Assembly (NCBI RefSeq): GCF_026239675.1
Contig: NZ_JAPIVQ010000006.1
Span: 124,001-188,000, forward strand
Direction of reading: 5' to 3'
Length of the DNA: 64,000 nucleotides
Source of the DNA: Pedobacter sp. PLR
Lineage (GTDB): Bacteria > Bacteroidota > Bacteroidia > Sphingobacteriales > Sphingobacteriaceae
Shown: one piece after another, positions 18,582 through 28,184 of the stretch
Position numbering within the stretch: the stretch's first letter is position 1
Layout: every line of letters begins with the position of its first letter
Made by a program: the position numbers and the translations under genes
Notes under the pieces: model-generated
Told to the model about the DNA's origin: nothing
The model's input: the letters and a program-made list of their open reading frames with translations, nothing else
The model's database searches: none

Positions 18582-21500
18582 TTACAGGGATAGCGGGAAG
18601 CTCAGGTAAAACGTGGTTCCCACTTCTGCAAACGACTTAAACGAAACCGTTCCTCCTGCATTTTCGACCGCTTGTTTCACAAAAGCCAGACCTAAGCCCG
18701 TTCCGGATGATTTAGTGGTGAAGTTGGGCACAAAGATCTTGTCCTGTTGATCCGGATCGATCCCCTTACCATTGTCTTCTACCTCTACAAACACGTTTTC
18801 CTCATCATTCATCAGATTCACTTTAATGACGCATCTACCTTCCGGATTAGCGGCTTCAATGGCATTTTTAAGCAGATTATTGAACGTGCGCAGCAGCTGA
18901 TCTTTGTCGCCAAGGATCACGACTTCTATAGTGGTATGGTTGAATATATAGATTTCTACGTTTTCTGTATGCGTAAAAACATCCCTTGCCTGTTGAATAA
19001 TCGGCAATAAGCTTAGTTTTTCCAGTTTCGTATCCGGCATTTTCGCGAAGTTCGAGAACTCCGAAGCGATAGAAGCCAGACTGTCAATCTGCTCTATAAA
19101 CGACTTGTTAAAGCGTTCAAATTTCTTCTCAAAATTAGGATCCTTCTCTTTCCATGATTTCTCCAGCAACTGAACCCCTAGTTTTAATGGCGTCAAAGGG
19201 TTTTTAATCTCATGGGCGACCTGTTTGGCCATCTCCCGCCAGGCAATTTCCCTTTCGGAGCGCGCGAGTTTAGTGGCACTTTCTTCCAGTGCGGCAATCA
19301 TTTTATTGTATTCACGAATCAGGGAACCAATCTCATCATGCCTCGACCATTGAATTGGCTGATTCTTCTGACCGAGCTTGGTTTTCCGGATACTTTCCTG
19401 AATAAAGGTAAGCGGGCTGGTGATCTGATTGGCAAGGAACACGGCCAGAATACCGATCGCCACAAACACCAGGGCATAGATATTAATTAAGGTATTGATG
19501 TAAAGGCCAATTTTCCGTTGATAATCAGCTTCATTGGCATAATAAGGCAGTCCGATATAAGCAACCGTTTCATTCATCGCATTGCGGATTGGTGCATAAG
19601 CAGAAGAGTAGCTGAAATCACCAATACGCTCATCCGGATTGATATATTCCGATCTTTGCATCTGGTTCAGGTAAACATAAGCTTTCGCGCCCATCTTTCG
19701 TCCTATGATTCCGAAATCATAAATCCTCGGCAAAGAGGTGAACAACAGGCTACCATTTGCATCAAAAAGATTCAGGTAAGCGCCATTCACATCCGCAAAC
19801 TCATTGAAAAAGCGGATAGATTCCTCATTGGAAACCGGTACACCACTGGAAAATATATGTTTCTCATAAGAGAACTGAACTTTTCTTATTTTATCCTGAA
19901 TATAATCTTCCTGCTGCCTGCGGTACTCGTCGCGGATATAGAAATAAGTGGTCCAGCCAACAATAACCAATGTGGCCACCACGGAAAGCACAATAGAAAA
20001 CTGAATCCGGGTTCTATAAAGGATTTTATTGGCATTAATCATCAGCGAGCGGTTGATGTTAAACCAGCCCCCCCAGCTCTCATCAATATTCTTTAATACC
20101 CAGATCAAAGCATATACTGTAACTGAAAAAATAATGAAAACTAAAAAGAAGAAAGACAGCGTAGCCAGACGTGCCACGTAAGACACCTTTTCCTTGCTCA
20201 CCACGATCATTTTAGAGGCAATAGGGATGTAGATCACATGCGTGTATCCGAGACTGTCTGTGACCGTGTGAGCCTTTCTGGGCTCTGCTTTGAAATCCTG
20301 TCCGGAAAGCTTGTAGGTATAAGGGCCGGACTGTATCACCAGCTTGCCATTGCTATAGAAGGCAAAGGAGTAATTGCTATAATCGTCTTCGCTTTTGTTT
20401 TTACGATCGGTCAGGATATCCGGCAGTTGACTATTGTAATTGTATTGCTGAGATTTAAGCTCAATTACCAGCGTACCCAGGATATGATTTTCTTCAAAAA
20501 TGGGGATGATCCCGAAATAAGTCTGATAACCAAAAGTATCATTCAAACGGTAAAAGAAATTCGATTCTGAGGCCTTTACAGAACCGGATTGCACCAGTTG
20601 TTTATAATATTTTAAAGGAACCTTCTGTTGATTTAACGAAGAATCCCTGCTGTCATATTCGTAAATATTGTACTCATACCTGGAAAGATAGCCCCCTAAA
20701 AACTGCTTATTGATGTGTTTTTGTAAGAGGTCAGAGCGTCTCGAATCCGGCTGTTTAAAGTAATCCGCCACAAAGCTATCGGTATAAATACCCACTTCCA
20801 GCCCCTCAATGGCACTAATAATCTTAGGGTCATCGGTAGATTCCAGTTTCTGTGCAATCGTAAGCCTTTTGTTTTTCTCTTTGATGTCGATGAACTTCAG
20901 GTATTTGATGGAAGACATGAATGCCAGACAGAAAAACATGGCGGTAAAGATCCCGATGGAGAAGCTATTGTCTCTAAGGAATACATTCCAGCCTACAATG
21001 AGGATAAATACCGCATAAACCACAAAGAATATGCTGAACCCGGTGATGAGTTGATAACCTAAATAGCCAAAAAAGGCCAGTAAAAATAAGATTAACCGCT
21101 CCTTATTGGTCACATTGAAGGTCTTGCTCAGTTCTAACAACACCGTAATGATGAGGTAAATATTGAACCAGACCAGACAAAGAATGACTATACTTACCCA
21201 GCTGACCAGGCCTAAATTGATGATATTGGTGATGTCAAAATTGATCTTTGAATTGATGATCAAACCAAAGAAAACCTCATCACTAATCAGCGCCAGCAAA
21301 CCGAAAAAGGCCAGCAATACCAGATAGAAAACCCATCCCGCCAGTTTATTCTGGTTTAACCAGGCCGGCAAATGGTATTCATTTCTATGTTTATAAATAA
21401 AGTAGACAACCCAGGTCAGGGCAAAGACATTGAGCAGGAAGTCACCCAAAGAGGGTAAAAAGAAGCTTTCTGCGTAAATCGTCGGACTAAAGATCAGCAA

Positions 21501-22301
21501 ATCAAACTGCTGATTGAACCATCCATATTCGAGGTCTGTAACCCTTAGTACCGCAAAAAATAAGATTAAAAGTCCGGTAGCAGAGAGTAACCGGCCCTTT
21601 TTAACCAGCCAGACACAAAAAGAATTGAAGAACAAACAGATACTAATCAGCCCGATGATCCATAACCACACCTCTATTTTCGCGTAAATACTCTTCGTAT
21701 AGCCTGGTTTCAGCTTCACTTCAAACAGCAGCTTGCCATCAAAGTTATTGATACCATACACGTCAATATCCGCAAAGGAGGCCAGCGACAGGGAATTAGC
21801 GGGCAATAAGAAAGGTGAGATGTCGTTTTGCAGGTACTGATTCTGGATATTGTATTGGTTGATCACCTCAACGAGGAAGACCAGCGCATAGTTTCCGCTT
21901 GTTTTCCGGACCACTTCATACCAGCCATTGGGCAGCTGAACAAAGGATGAGCCTTCCGCAATTGCCTCCAGACTGGAAGGAAATGCACTAAAAGAGCTCC
22001 AGAATTTTAATTCGTTTTTTTCGTAGATCAACAGGTTGATTCCCTGTTTCTGATAGAGGTTAATGAAGTCTAAGGCGTATTTTTCGTTGAGGTAAAATTG
22101 CCTGGCCTGTTCAATCCTTGTCGGATCGGAAAGAAAATCGTAGACAATACTTTCTTTATCACTCAGGTTCTCCTGAAGGTCTGCCGCCTCATGGGTAAGC
22201 AGATCTTTCTTGCTGATCGTATTTTTTAAAGATAGGGCCGTACCGATACAGCAGGCCCCAAGTATCAACAATAAAAATCTGATTTTACCCGCGATGCTCA
22301 C
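18582..22301 (-). CDS. Large multi-sensor histidine kinase (NtrY-like)
   Basis: 1239 residues, far longer than most sensor kinases. The C-terminus is a standard kinase: a HAMP linker after the last membrane helix (about 920-950), H-box AHEIKNPLTPL with His1030, N-box NLLKNAIEAA, G1 box DNGKGI and G2 box GTGLGL. The N-terminal two thirds hold a first TM helix and an extracytoplasmic region (about 25-205), a block of roughly nine hydrophobic helices (about 210-460), a second extracytoplasmic region, a TM helix near 710-735 and a third sensor region. The gene follows fabD by 1 nt, so it is translated from the pterin/fabD transcript. No response regulator is adjacent. Confidence 0.92.
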   Translation of the reverse strand: MSIAGKIRFLLLILGACCIGTALSLKNTISKKDLLTHEAADLQENLSDKESIVYDFLSDPTRIEQARQFYLNEKYALDFINLYQKQGINLLIYEKNELKFWSSFSAFPSSLEAIAEGSSFVQLPNGWYEVVRKTSGNYALVFLVEVINQYNIQNQYLQNDISPFLLPANSLSLASFADIDVYGINNFDGKLLFEVKLKPGYTKSIYAKIEVWLWIIGLISICLFFNSFCVWLVKKGRLLSATGLLILFFAVLRVTDLEYGWFNQQFDLLIFSPTIYAESFFLPSLGDFLLNVFALTWVVYFIYKHRNEYHLPAWLNQNKLAGWVFYLVLLAFFGLLALISDEVFFGLIINSKINFDITNIINLGLVSWVSIVILCLVWFNIYLIITVLLELSKTFNVTNKERLILFLLAFFGYLGYQLITGFSIFFVVYAVFILIVGWNVFLRDNSFSIGIFTAMFFCLAFMSSIKYLKFIDIKEKNKRLTIAQKLESTDDPKIISAIEGLEVGIYTDSFVADYFKQPDSRRSDLLQKHINKQFLGGYLSRYEYNIYEYDSRDSSLNQQKVPLKYYKQLVQSGSVKASESNFFYRLNDTFGYQTYFGIIPIFEENHILGTLVIELKSQQYNYNSQLPDILTDRKNKSEDDYSNYSFAFYSNGKLVIQSGPYTYKLSGQDFKAEPRKAHTVTDSLGYTHVIYIPIASKMIVVSKEKVSYVARLATLSFFFLVFIIFSVTVYALIWVLKNIDESWGGWFNINRSLMINANKILYRTRIQFSIVLSVVATLVIVGWTTYFYIRDEYRRQQEDYIQDKIRKVQFSYEKHIFSSGVPVSNEESIRFFNEFADVNGAYLNLFDANGSLLFTSLPRIYDFGIIGRKMGAKAYVYLNQMQRSEYINPDERIGDFSYSSAYAPIRNAMNETVAYIGLPYYANEADYQRKIGLYINTLINIYALVFVAIGILAVFLANQITSPLTFIQESIRKTKLGQKNQPIQWSRHDEIGSLIREYNKMIAALEESATKLARSEREIAWREMAKQVAHEIKNPLTPLKLGVQLLEKSWKEKDPNFEKKFERFNKSFIEQIDSLASIASEFSNFAKMPDTKLEKLSLLPIIQQARDVFTHTENVEIYIFNHTTIEVVILGDKDQLLRTFNNLLKNAIEAANPEGRCVIKVNLMNDEENVFVEVEDNGKGIDPDQQDKIFVPNFTTKSSGTGLGLAFVKQAVENAGGTVSFKSFAEVGTTFYLSFPLSL

Positions 22302-22302
22302 G

Positions 22303-23193
22303 TTAAACCTTAGCTGTGATCGTTGCAGAACTTGTTGGGAAAGCTCTATTCACTTTCTTAACCAGACCCTGTAAAACATTACCAGGTCCCACTTCTACAA
22401 ATTCACTGGCTCCATCAGCGATCATACGCTCCAGGGTTTGCGTCCATTTTACCGCACCGGTTAATTGTGTTATTAAGTTTGCTTTGATCTTTGCAGGATC
22501 AGTATTCGGAACGGGGTCCACATTTTGATAAATCGGACATACCGGCGAAAGTACCGTTACATTTTCAATTGCTTCCTGTAGTTCTACCCTTGCCGGCTCC
22601 ATTAACGGAGAGTGAAAAGCACCACCTACATTCAGCTTTAAAGCACGTTTAGCACCTGCTTCAGTTAACTTCTGACAAGCGATATCCACCCCTTCAATAC
22701 TCCCGGAAATCACGATTTGTCCCGGGCAGTTGTAATTTGCTGCCACAACAACTTCGTCAATTTCTTCACAGATTTTCTCTACAACTTCATCAGCAAGGCC
22801 TAAAATTGCCGCCATTGTTGAAGGTTGTAATTCACAGGCTTTCTGCATGGCATTTGCTCTGGCAATCACCAATCTTAAACCATCTTCAAAAGACAAAGCG
22901 TTTGCCGCTACCAATGCAGAGAATTCTCCTAAAGAGTGTCCGGCAACCATATCAGGCTGGAAATCCGCGCCTAATGTTTTTGCCAAAATCACAGAGTGAA
23001 GAAAAATCGCTGGCTGAGTTACTTTAGTTTCCTTCAATTCTTCATCCGTTCCGGAGAACATGATGTCGCTGATGCGGAAACCGATAATTTCATTTGCCTT
23101 TTCAAACAGTTCTTTAGCGATTTCATTTTCGTACAATTCTTTACCCATGCCCGAAAACTGAGCGCCTTGTCCTGGAAATATATATGCTTTCAT
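22303..23193 (-). CDS. fabD: Malonyl-CoA:ACP transacylase
   Basis: Loads malonate onto acyl carrier protein for fatty acid synthesis. The start is the ATG at 23193 (MKAYIFPGQGAQFSGMGKE, 296 residues), since the frame upstream has no family sequence. GQGAQ at 8-12 and the nucleophile motif GHSLGE are present, followed by a GAFHSPLM segment with the catalytic histidine. It lies 20 nt after folE and 1 nt before the kinase. Placement of fabD in a pterin operon, apart from other fab genes, is unusual outside Bacteroidota. Confidence 0.96.
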   Translation of the reverse strand: MKAYIFPGQGAQFSGMGKELYENEIAKELFEKANEIIGFRISDIMFSGTDEELKETKVTQPAIFLHSVILAKTLGADFQPDMVAGHSLGEFSALVAANALSFEDGLRLVIARANAMQKACELQPSTMAAILGLADEVVEKICEEIDEVVVAANYNCPGQIVISGSIEGVDIACQKLTEAGAKRALKLNVGGAFHSPLMEPARVELQEAIENVTVLSPVCPIYQNVDPVPNTDPAKIKANLITQLTGAVKWTQTLERMIADGASEFVEVGPGNVLQGLVKKVNRAFPTSSATITAKV

Positions 23194-23213
23194 TTTATGC
23201 TTTTGTGTGATGT

Positions 23214-23846
23214 TTAGTGTAAGTTGGCAGTGATTAACCTCAAAAACTCTGCCCTTGTTGTGTCTTTTGCAAATTCTCCTGTAAAAGCAGAAGTAGTTGT
23301 TACAGAATTTTGCTTCTGAATACCCCTCATTGCCATACATAAATGCTTGCATTCAATCACAACTGCCACACCCAATGGGTTTAACGTTTCCTGAATACAG
23401 TCTCTGATTTCATTTGTTAAACGTTCCTGTACTTGTAAACGACGTGCAAACGCATCCACAATTCTTGGGATTTTGCTCAGTCCAACAATATGACCGTTCG
23501 GAATATAGGCCACATGGGCTTTTCCAAAGAAAGGAAGCATATGGTGTTCACACATAGAAAACACTTCAATATCTTTCACTACCACCATCTGGCTGTAGTC
23601 TTCTTTGAACATTGCTCCTTTAAGGATCGCTGCCGGATCAAGGTCGTAACCATGAGTCAGGTATTGCAAAGCTTTCGCTACACGTTCCGGAGTTTTGATC
23701 AGCCCCTCACGGGTCGGATCTTCGCCTAACTGGCTTAAAATATCTGAATAATGATTTGCTACAGCCGAGATTTTACCTTCGTTATAACGGTCTATCTTGA
23801 TGTAACCGTCTTCAGTTTCATCTAAATGATCTATATGATTGTTCAT
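23214..23846 (-). CDS. folE: GTP cyclohydrolase I
   Basis: Converts GTP to 7,8-dihydroneopterin triphosphate, the first step of folate and other pterins. 210 residues from the ATG at 23846 ([20 protein letters not shown]). Zinc and active-site motifs are present: [39 protein letters not shown] and [11 protein letters not shown], so this is the zinc type (FolE1). It lies 10 nt after the PTPS/QueD gene, consistent with substrate hand-over in one operon. Confidence 0.97.
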   Translation of the reverse strand: MNNHIDHLDETEDGYIKIDRYNEGKISAVANHYSDILSQLGEDPTREGLIKTPERVAKALQYLTHGYDLDPAAILKGAMFKEDYSQMVVVKDIEVFSMCEHHMLPFFGKAHVAYIPNGHIVGLSKIPRIVDAFARRLQVQERLTNEIRDCIQETLNPLGVAVVIECKHLCMAMRGIQKQNSVTTTSAFTGEFAKDTTRAEFLRLITANLH

Positions 23847-23856
23847 ATCTGATGGA

Positions 23857-24267
23857 TTAGCCGAAGTACTCGACAAAGTTGTTTTCAGTTTCGTAAATTT
23901 TGATGCAATGAAGTTCGGCGCCGGATTCTTTAATGAAAGGAAGCAATTCTTCCCAAATGGCAATAGCCAGATTTTCTGTTGAAGCCAGTTTACCTTTCAT
24001 GAAATCCACGTCAAGATTCAGGTTTCTATGGTCAATTTTATCGACTACCTGAGTATTGGTAATGTCTTTCAACCATTTCAGATCTACAAGAAACCCTGTT
24101 TCCGGGTTAATCTCCCCTTTAACAGTCACATACAACTGATAGTTGTGTCCATGCCAATTTGGATTGGCACATTTTCCGTAAACTTCTGTGTTTTTATCTT
24201 CAGACCAATCCGGTCTCGACAATTTATGCGCAGCGTTAAATGATGCTTTTCTGGTTATGTATATCAT
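23857..24267 (-). CDS. 6-pyruvoyl-tetrahydropterin synthase / QueD family protein
   Basis: 136 residues. Acts on dihydroneopterin triphosphate, the product of the adjacent folE. Zinc histidines lie in FNAAHKL and WHGHNYQL, with the likely catalytic Cys in [11 protein letters not shown] and the Glu in ENNFVEYFG. The family includes PTPS (tetrahydrobiopterin) and QueD (6-carboxytetrahydropterin for queuosine); the sequence alone does not decide. It is the first gene of the folE-fabD-kinase run. Confidence 0.9.
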   Translation of the reverse strand: MIYITRKASFNAAHKLSRPDWSEDKNTEVYGKCANPNWHGHNYQLYVTVKGEINPETGFLVDLKWLKDITNTQVVDKIDHRNLNLDVDFMKGKLASTENLAIAIWEELLPFIKESGAELHCIKIYETENNFVEYFG

Positions 24268-24285
24268 TCTCTGTTATATTGTTGA

Positions 24286-24316
24286 CAAATATACGCAGAA
24301 AGCTTAAAGTAGAAAG
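24286..24316 (-). promoter_or_regulatory. Candidate promoter of the pterin-fabD-kinase operon
   Basis: On the minus strand a perfect -7 box TATATTTG (24286-24293), with CTTT 19 nt upstream (24313-24316) as a partial -33 box. It is 19 nt before the start codon. Confidence 0.55.
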
Positions 24317-24338
24317 GTTTAATCTCTAACTTAGGCTT

Positions 24339-24971
24339 ATGAAGATTCTTTTAGTAGCGGCAACAAATGCGGAAATCTCTATATTATCCGAACACTTCGG
24401 GTTATCGGGGGGAGCATTGATGAAAACAGAAAAGTTCGACCTGCTGGTGACCGGTGTCGGGATGACAGCAACCGCCTTCGCGCTCGGGAAACATTTATCT
24501 AACCGGTACAATCTGGTGCTCAACCTTGGCATCGCCGGCTCTTTTGACACCTCCATTGCTTTGGGGACCGTATTAAATGTAGTGGCGGATGATTTTTCCG
24601 AACTCGGTGCGGAAGATCAGGAACAATTCCTCCCTATAAACGATCTGGGCTTCGGAAAAAGCAGTTATCATGCTTATAACAACCTGCTCCACCCCTCCCT
24701 CTCTACCCTTAAAAAAGTAAAAGGGATTACTGTAAACACCGTTCATGGCAAAGCAGAAAGTATTGAAGCCATTAAAAACCGCTTGCATCCCGTTACCGAA
24801 AGCATGGAAGGCGCGGCCGTACTTTACAGTTGTGAAGAAGCCGGAATCCCCTGTCTGCAAATCCGGAGTATCTCCAATTATGTGGAACCAAGGAACCGCG
24901 AAAGTTGGAAAATCGGCCTTGCCATTAAGAATCTGAACGACTGGGCCATTGGATTTTTGACAAACAGCTAA
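24339..24971 (+). CDS. mqnB: Futalosine hydrolase
   Basis: Splits hypoxanthine from futalosine in the alternative (futalosine) menaquinone pathway. 210 residues of the nucleoside-phosphorylase fold: the opening KILLVAATNAEI, LNLGIAGSFD and the nucleoside-binding ESMEGAAVLYSCEEAGIP. The following gene, 53 nt after, is the next enzyme class of the same pathway (mqnD), which separates it from MTA/SAH nucleosidases. Divergent from the PTPS gene. Confidence 0.93.
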   Translation: MKILLVAATNAEISILSEHFGLSGGALMKTEKFDLLVTGVGMTATAFALGKHLSNRYNLVLNLGIAGSFDTSIALGTVLNVVADDFSELGAEDQEQFLPINDLGFGKSSYHAYNNLLHPSLSTLKKVKGITVNTVHGKAESIEAIKNRLHPVTESMEGAAVLYSCEEAGIPCLQIRSISNYVEPRNRESWKIGLAIKNLNDWAIGFLTNS

Positions 24972-25024
24972 CAGTTCCCCCTGGATTGTTAATTACCTTT
25001 GAGCCAACAAAAAATTATACTGCA

Positions 25025-25870
25025 ATGACCTTAAGCCTTGGATTTTCCCCCTGCCCGAATGACACATTTATCTTTGACGCCCTGATTCACCATAAAATTG
25101 ATACGGAAGGTCTGGATTTCAAAGTGTCATTTGATGATGTGGAAACACTGAACCAAAAGGCCATGAAAGGCGAACCCGATATTACCAAGCTGAGCTTCCA
25201 TGCTTTTGCCTATGTCTATGAGCAATATGCCCTCTTAGATGCCGGAAGCGCTCTGGGATTTGGTGTTGGTCCTTTACTGATTGCCAAAAATGAATACCTG
25301 GCCAATCATCCCGACCACATTAATCCGGAACTTCGTGTAGGCATCCCCGGAAAGTTCACCACAGCGAACTTCCTGTTGGGCATCGCTTTCCCCCATTTAG
25401 TGCAAAAACAGGAAATGGTTTTCTCAGCTATCGAACAATCATTATTGACAGATGAGATTGACCTCGGATTAATTATCCATGAGAACAGATTTACCTATAT
25501 GGACAAGGGTTTACACAAAGTGATGGACCTGGGCAATTACTGGGAACAACAAACCGGCTGCGCCATCCCACTGGGAGGAATTGTGATCAATAGAAAACTA
25601 GATCAGGAAACTAAAGAAAAGGTGAACAGGGTGTTACGTAAATCTGTGGAATTTGCTTTTGCAAATCCTAAATCCGGAATCGAGTTCATCAAACAATACG
25701 CACAGGAAATGAGCGAAGAAGTGATGTATAAACACATCGACCTTTATGTCAATAAATACTCCATTGATCTGGGTACCGAAGGCCGTAAAGCTATTGATGT
25801 TTTATTCCGGATGGCACAGGAAAAAGGATTGATTGAACCGATTAAAAAAGACCTTTATCTGATTCCTTAA
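25025..25870 (+). CDS. mqnD: 1,4-dihydroxy-6-naphthoate synthase
   Basis: Turns cyclic dehypoxanthinylfutalosine into 1,4-dihydroxy-6-naphthoate for menaquinone. 281 residues from the ATG at 25025 (MTLSLGFSPCPNDTFIFDAL); an upstream TTG at 24986 would add 13 residues without family match. The SPCPNDTFIFDALIH motif, GFGVGPLL and the conserved histidine region LIIHENRFTY are typical. Together with mqnB it shows this organism uses the futalosine route; mqnA and mqnC are not in the window. Confidence 0.95.
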   Translation: MTLSLGFSPCPNDTFIFDALIHHKIDTEGLDFKVSFDDVETLNQKAMKGEPDITKLSFHAFAYVYEQYALLDAGSALGFGVGPLLIAKNEYLANHPDHINPELRVGIPGKFTTANFLLGIAFPHLVQKQEMVFSAIEQSLLTDEIDLGLIIHENRFTYMDKGLHKVMDLGNYWEQQTGCAIPLGGIVINRKLDQETKEKVNRVLRKSVEFAFANPKSGIEFIKQYAQEMSEEVMYKHIDLYVNKYSIDLGTEGRKAIDVLFRMAQEKGLIEPIKKDLYLIP

Positions 25871-25898
25871 GCGTTAAAGGTCCTATATCAGCGCGGCT

Positions 25899-26276
25899 TT
25901 AATTACAAGGCCCGTCAGGAATTTCCTTAGAGATCTTTAATAATTTCGTCACCACCATCGTAGAATCAAAGTCTGCCGCAATAATTAAGCTGTCAGATTT
26001 GATCATATGGCATTCTACTTCAATGTATACCGGTTCATAAGGTTTTTCGAAGTTGAAATTACTGTAAGCCAGCTCCAGTGTTTTCGCACTATCGGCTACC
26101 CAGTATTCATTCCCTTCTTCACAATCCGTAAAAGATTTGATCTCGGGACCATAGCTATACAAGCCTTTAATCACCCTGATATTGTTCTTTTCAACAGATG
26201 CCGGCGTGTTATTACAGGCCAGAATAACAACTGAGCAGAGCATTAATAAGGGTAATGATTTGATTGATATATTCAT
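25899..26276 (-). CDS. Small lipoprotein with NlpE C-terminal OB-like domain
   Basis: 125 residues. A signal peptide ends in a lipobox (VVILAC, Cys21). The rest follows the pattern of the NlpE C-terminal OB domain: a GLYSYGPEIKSFTDCEEGNEYWVA stretch, LELAYSNF and PVYIEVECH. It is a stand-alone copy without the N-terminal NlpE domain. It is the last gene of a seven-gene minus-strand run, 4 nt after the LolE-like permease. An envelope role is likely; the family link is from pattern only. Confidence 0.65.
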   Translation of the reverse strand: MNISIKSLPLLMLCSVVILACNNTPASVEKNNIRVIKGLYSYGPEIKSFTDCEEGNEYWVADSAKTLELAYSNFNFEKPYEPVYIEVECHMIKSDSLIIAADFDSTMVVTKLLKISKEIPDGPCN

Positions 26277-26280
26277 GATG

Positions 26281-27513
26281 TTAGAGATCTTGATTTAAAT
26301 GATCAATTTTTTTGACACTCAGATTAGAAGACAAAGCTGATGCCATAAAAGAGAACACAGTCACTGTTAAAAATACTAATAAAAAATCCGTCCATTTCAA
26401 GCCAATCGGATAGGCATTTGAAATCATCGGGTTGTCTTGCGACATTTTGATCATGCCAAATTTCTGCTGAACCAAACAGAAGATCAATCCTACCAACAGG
26501 CCGAGGATACAGCCCGTCATGGTAATCATCATCCCTTCCAGCAAAAATATCCGCTTGATCAGCTTTTTGCCTGCCCCCAGACTACTTAGAACGGAAATAT
26601 CCTTCAATTTGTCTATCACCAACATGGTTAATGATCCAATTATATTAAAGATAGCGATTATTAAGACAAAAGTAAGGATGATATATACGGCCCATTTCTC
26701 ACTTCCGAGAATGCTGTGAAGTGCCGAGTTTTGCTCAATGCGGTCTTTTACAACGAATTCCGCCCCAAGCTTTTTCTCTATTTCCGTTTTAAATTCTTCG
26801 GTATCAATGCCTGGATTTAAAAGCAGTTCTATGGAAGAAATTTTAGCTGGTTCTGCCAGAAGCTGGCGCGCAAAAGCTAAAGGCACGATGGCCACGTTAT
26901 CAAAATCCTGCTGAACTTCGAAAACTCCGGATACCGGAATGGTCAATACCGTAAAATTATCACCGGGATTGATGGAAGTCGGCCTTTTCCCCTTTTTAGG
27001 AGAATATACCTGCAAAGGATTAAACGGATCGGTCGTATTAACCACCAGAAAGTTCTGTAATGCGGAGCCGATCACCGCATAATACCCACTCGCATTCTCC
27101 AGCGTAAAATGCCCGTCAATAATGGTGCTGTCCAGGCTTTTATTCTTTAGATAATCGGGACTTACCCCTTTGATCAGGCCTACACTTTGTTTATCGTTGT
27201 ATTTCAGTAAAGCATTTTCCGACAAGACTTCCACATAGGAATAAATCCCGTCTGCCTTTTTCAATTGATTGAAATAAGCCGTGTTTGGTTCAAAAGTCTT
27301 GCCTTTAGCCGGCATAATGACCAGCTGAGGGGTCATGGTATTGAACATTTTCAAGACCATTTCTCCAAGACCATTGAAAGCCGATAAAATGATAATCAAT
27401 GCAGCGCTTCCCACAAACACCCCTACCACGGAAATCGCGGAGATGATGTTGATCGCATTGGTAGATTTTTTAGCAAAAAGATACCTGCGGGCTATGTAAA
27501 AGGCTGTATTCAA
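26281..27513 (-). CDS. FtsX/LolE-like ABC transporter permease
   Basis: 410 residues with the MacB/FtsX fold: an N-terminal TM helix after FYIARRYLFAKKSTNAINII, a large periplasmic domain (about 50-265), and three C-terminal TM helices with LSSLGAGKKLIKRIFLLEG, the coupling-helix motif. It resembles LolC/E, which release lipoproteins from the inner membrane, and lies next to a lipoprotein gene and gldD. No ATPase gene is adjacent, so a partner must be encoded elsewhere. Confidence 0.87.
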   Translation of the reverse strand: MNTAFYIARRYLFAKKSTNAINIISAISVVGVFVGSAALIIILSAFNGLGEMVLKMFNTMTPQLVIMPAKGKTFEPNTAYFNQLKKADGIYSYVEVLSENALLKYNDKQSVGLIKGVSPDYLKNKSLDSTIIDGHFTLENASGYYAVIGSALQNFLVVNTTDPFNPLQVYSPKKGKRPTSINPGDNFTVLTIPVSGVFEVQQDFDNVAIVPLAFARQLLAEPAKISSIELLLNPGIDTEEFKTEIEKKLGAEFVVKDRIEQNSALHSILGSEKWAVYIILTFVLIIAIFNIIGSLTMLVIDKLKDISVLSSLGAGKKLIKRIFLLEGMMITMTGCILGLLVGLIFCLVQQKFGMIKMSQDNPMISNAYPIGLKWTDFLLVFLTVTVFSFMASALSSNLSVKKIDHLNQDL

Positions 27514-27525
27514 ATGATTATGAAA

Positions 27526-28167
27526 TTACGACTGTAAAAATGGATTGTGTTGTTTCTCGAAACCAATGGTAGTAAACTGACCGTGGCCAGGGTAAACCCT
27601 GCAATCATCGGGCAATATAAACAAGTTATTCTTTATGCTATTGATTAATTGCGGATGGTTGCCTCCCGGAAGGTCGGTACGGCCAATACTCGTATAGAAC
27701 AAGACATCACCACCGATCAAAAAGTTATCCGCAGCAGCGTAGAAACATAAATGTGCCGGCGAATGGCCTGGCGCAAAAATCAGTTCCAGCTGACTGTTTC
27801 CAAATTTAACGGTTCCGGTTTCTCCCAAAAATACTTCCGGCTCCGGAGAAAGCTCATAGTCGAAGCCCATTTGTGGGGCATAACCAGGGATTGCCTGTAA
27901 AATAGGTAGCTCTCCTGCATGAAACTGAGGTTTCAGGCTCCAGTTATCGTACACAAACTTATTGCCCAATACATGGTCAATATGACAATGTGTATTTAAC
28001 AACAATACCGGCTTCAGCTTGTTTTCTTTAATGAACTGAACCAATTGGTTTTGTTCATTCGCATCAGACATTCCGGGATCAATGATCACACATTCCGAAG
28101 AGTCATCAAATAAAACGTAAGTGTTTTCGCGATATGGATTAAAAGCAAATTGCTGGATACTAATCAT
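27526..28167 (-). CDS. MBL-fold metallo-hydrolase (glyoxalase II-like)
   Basis: 213 residues from the ATG at 28167 (MISIQQFAFNPYRENTYVLF), the usual family start; an in-frame ATG at 28197 would overlap gldD by 13 nt. Metal ligands are in NTHCHIDHVLG, APGHSPAHLCFY, GGDVLFY and GHGQFT, as in the YcbL/GloB-like group. It is probably a thioester or related hydrolase in the cytoplasm. It lies 12 nt before the LolE-like permease. Confidence 0.9.
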   Translation of the reverse strand: MISIQQFAFNPYRENTYVLFDDSSECVIIDPGMSDANEQNQLVQFIKENKLKPVLLLNTHCHIDHVLGNKFVYDNWSLKPQFHAGELPILQAIPGYAPQMGFDYELSPEPEVFLGETGTVKFGNSQLELIFAPGHSPAHLCFYAAADNFLIGGDVLFYTSIGRTDLPGGNHPQLINSIKNNLFILPDDCRVYPGHGQFTTIGFEKQHNPFLQS

Positions 28168-28184
28168 AGGAGTTAAAATAGATA

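Noticed and set aside
22303..23352. Longer fabD start at 23352
   Set aside because: The 53 extra residues overlap folE and have no similarity to the family; MKAYIFPGQGAQ at 23193 is the natural start.
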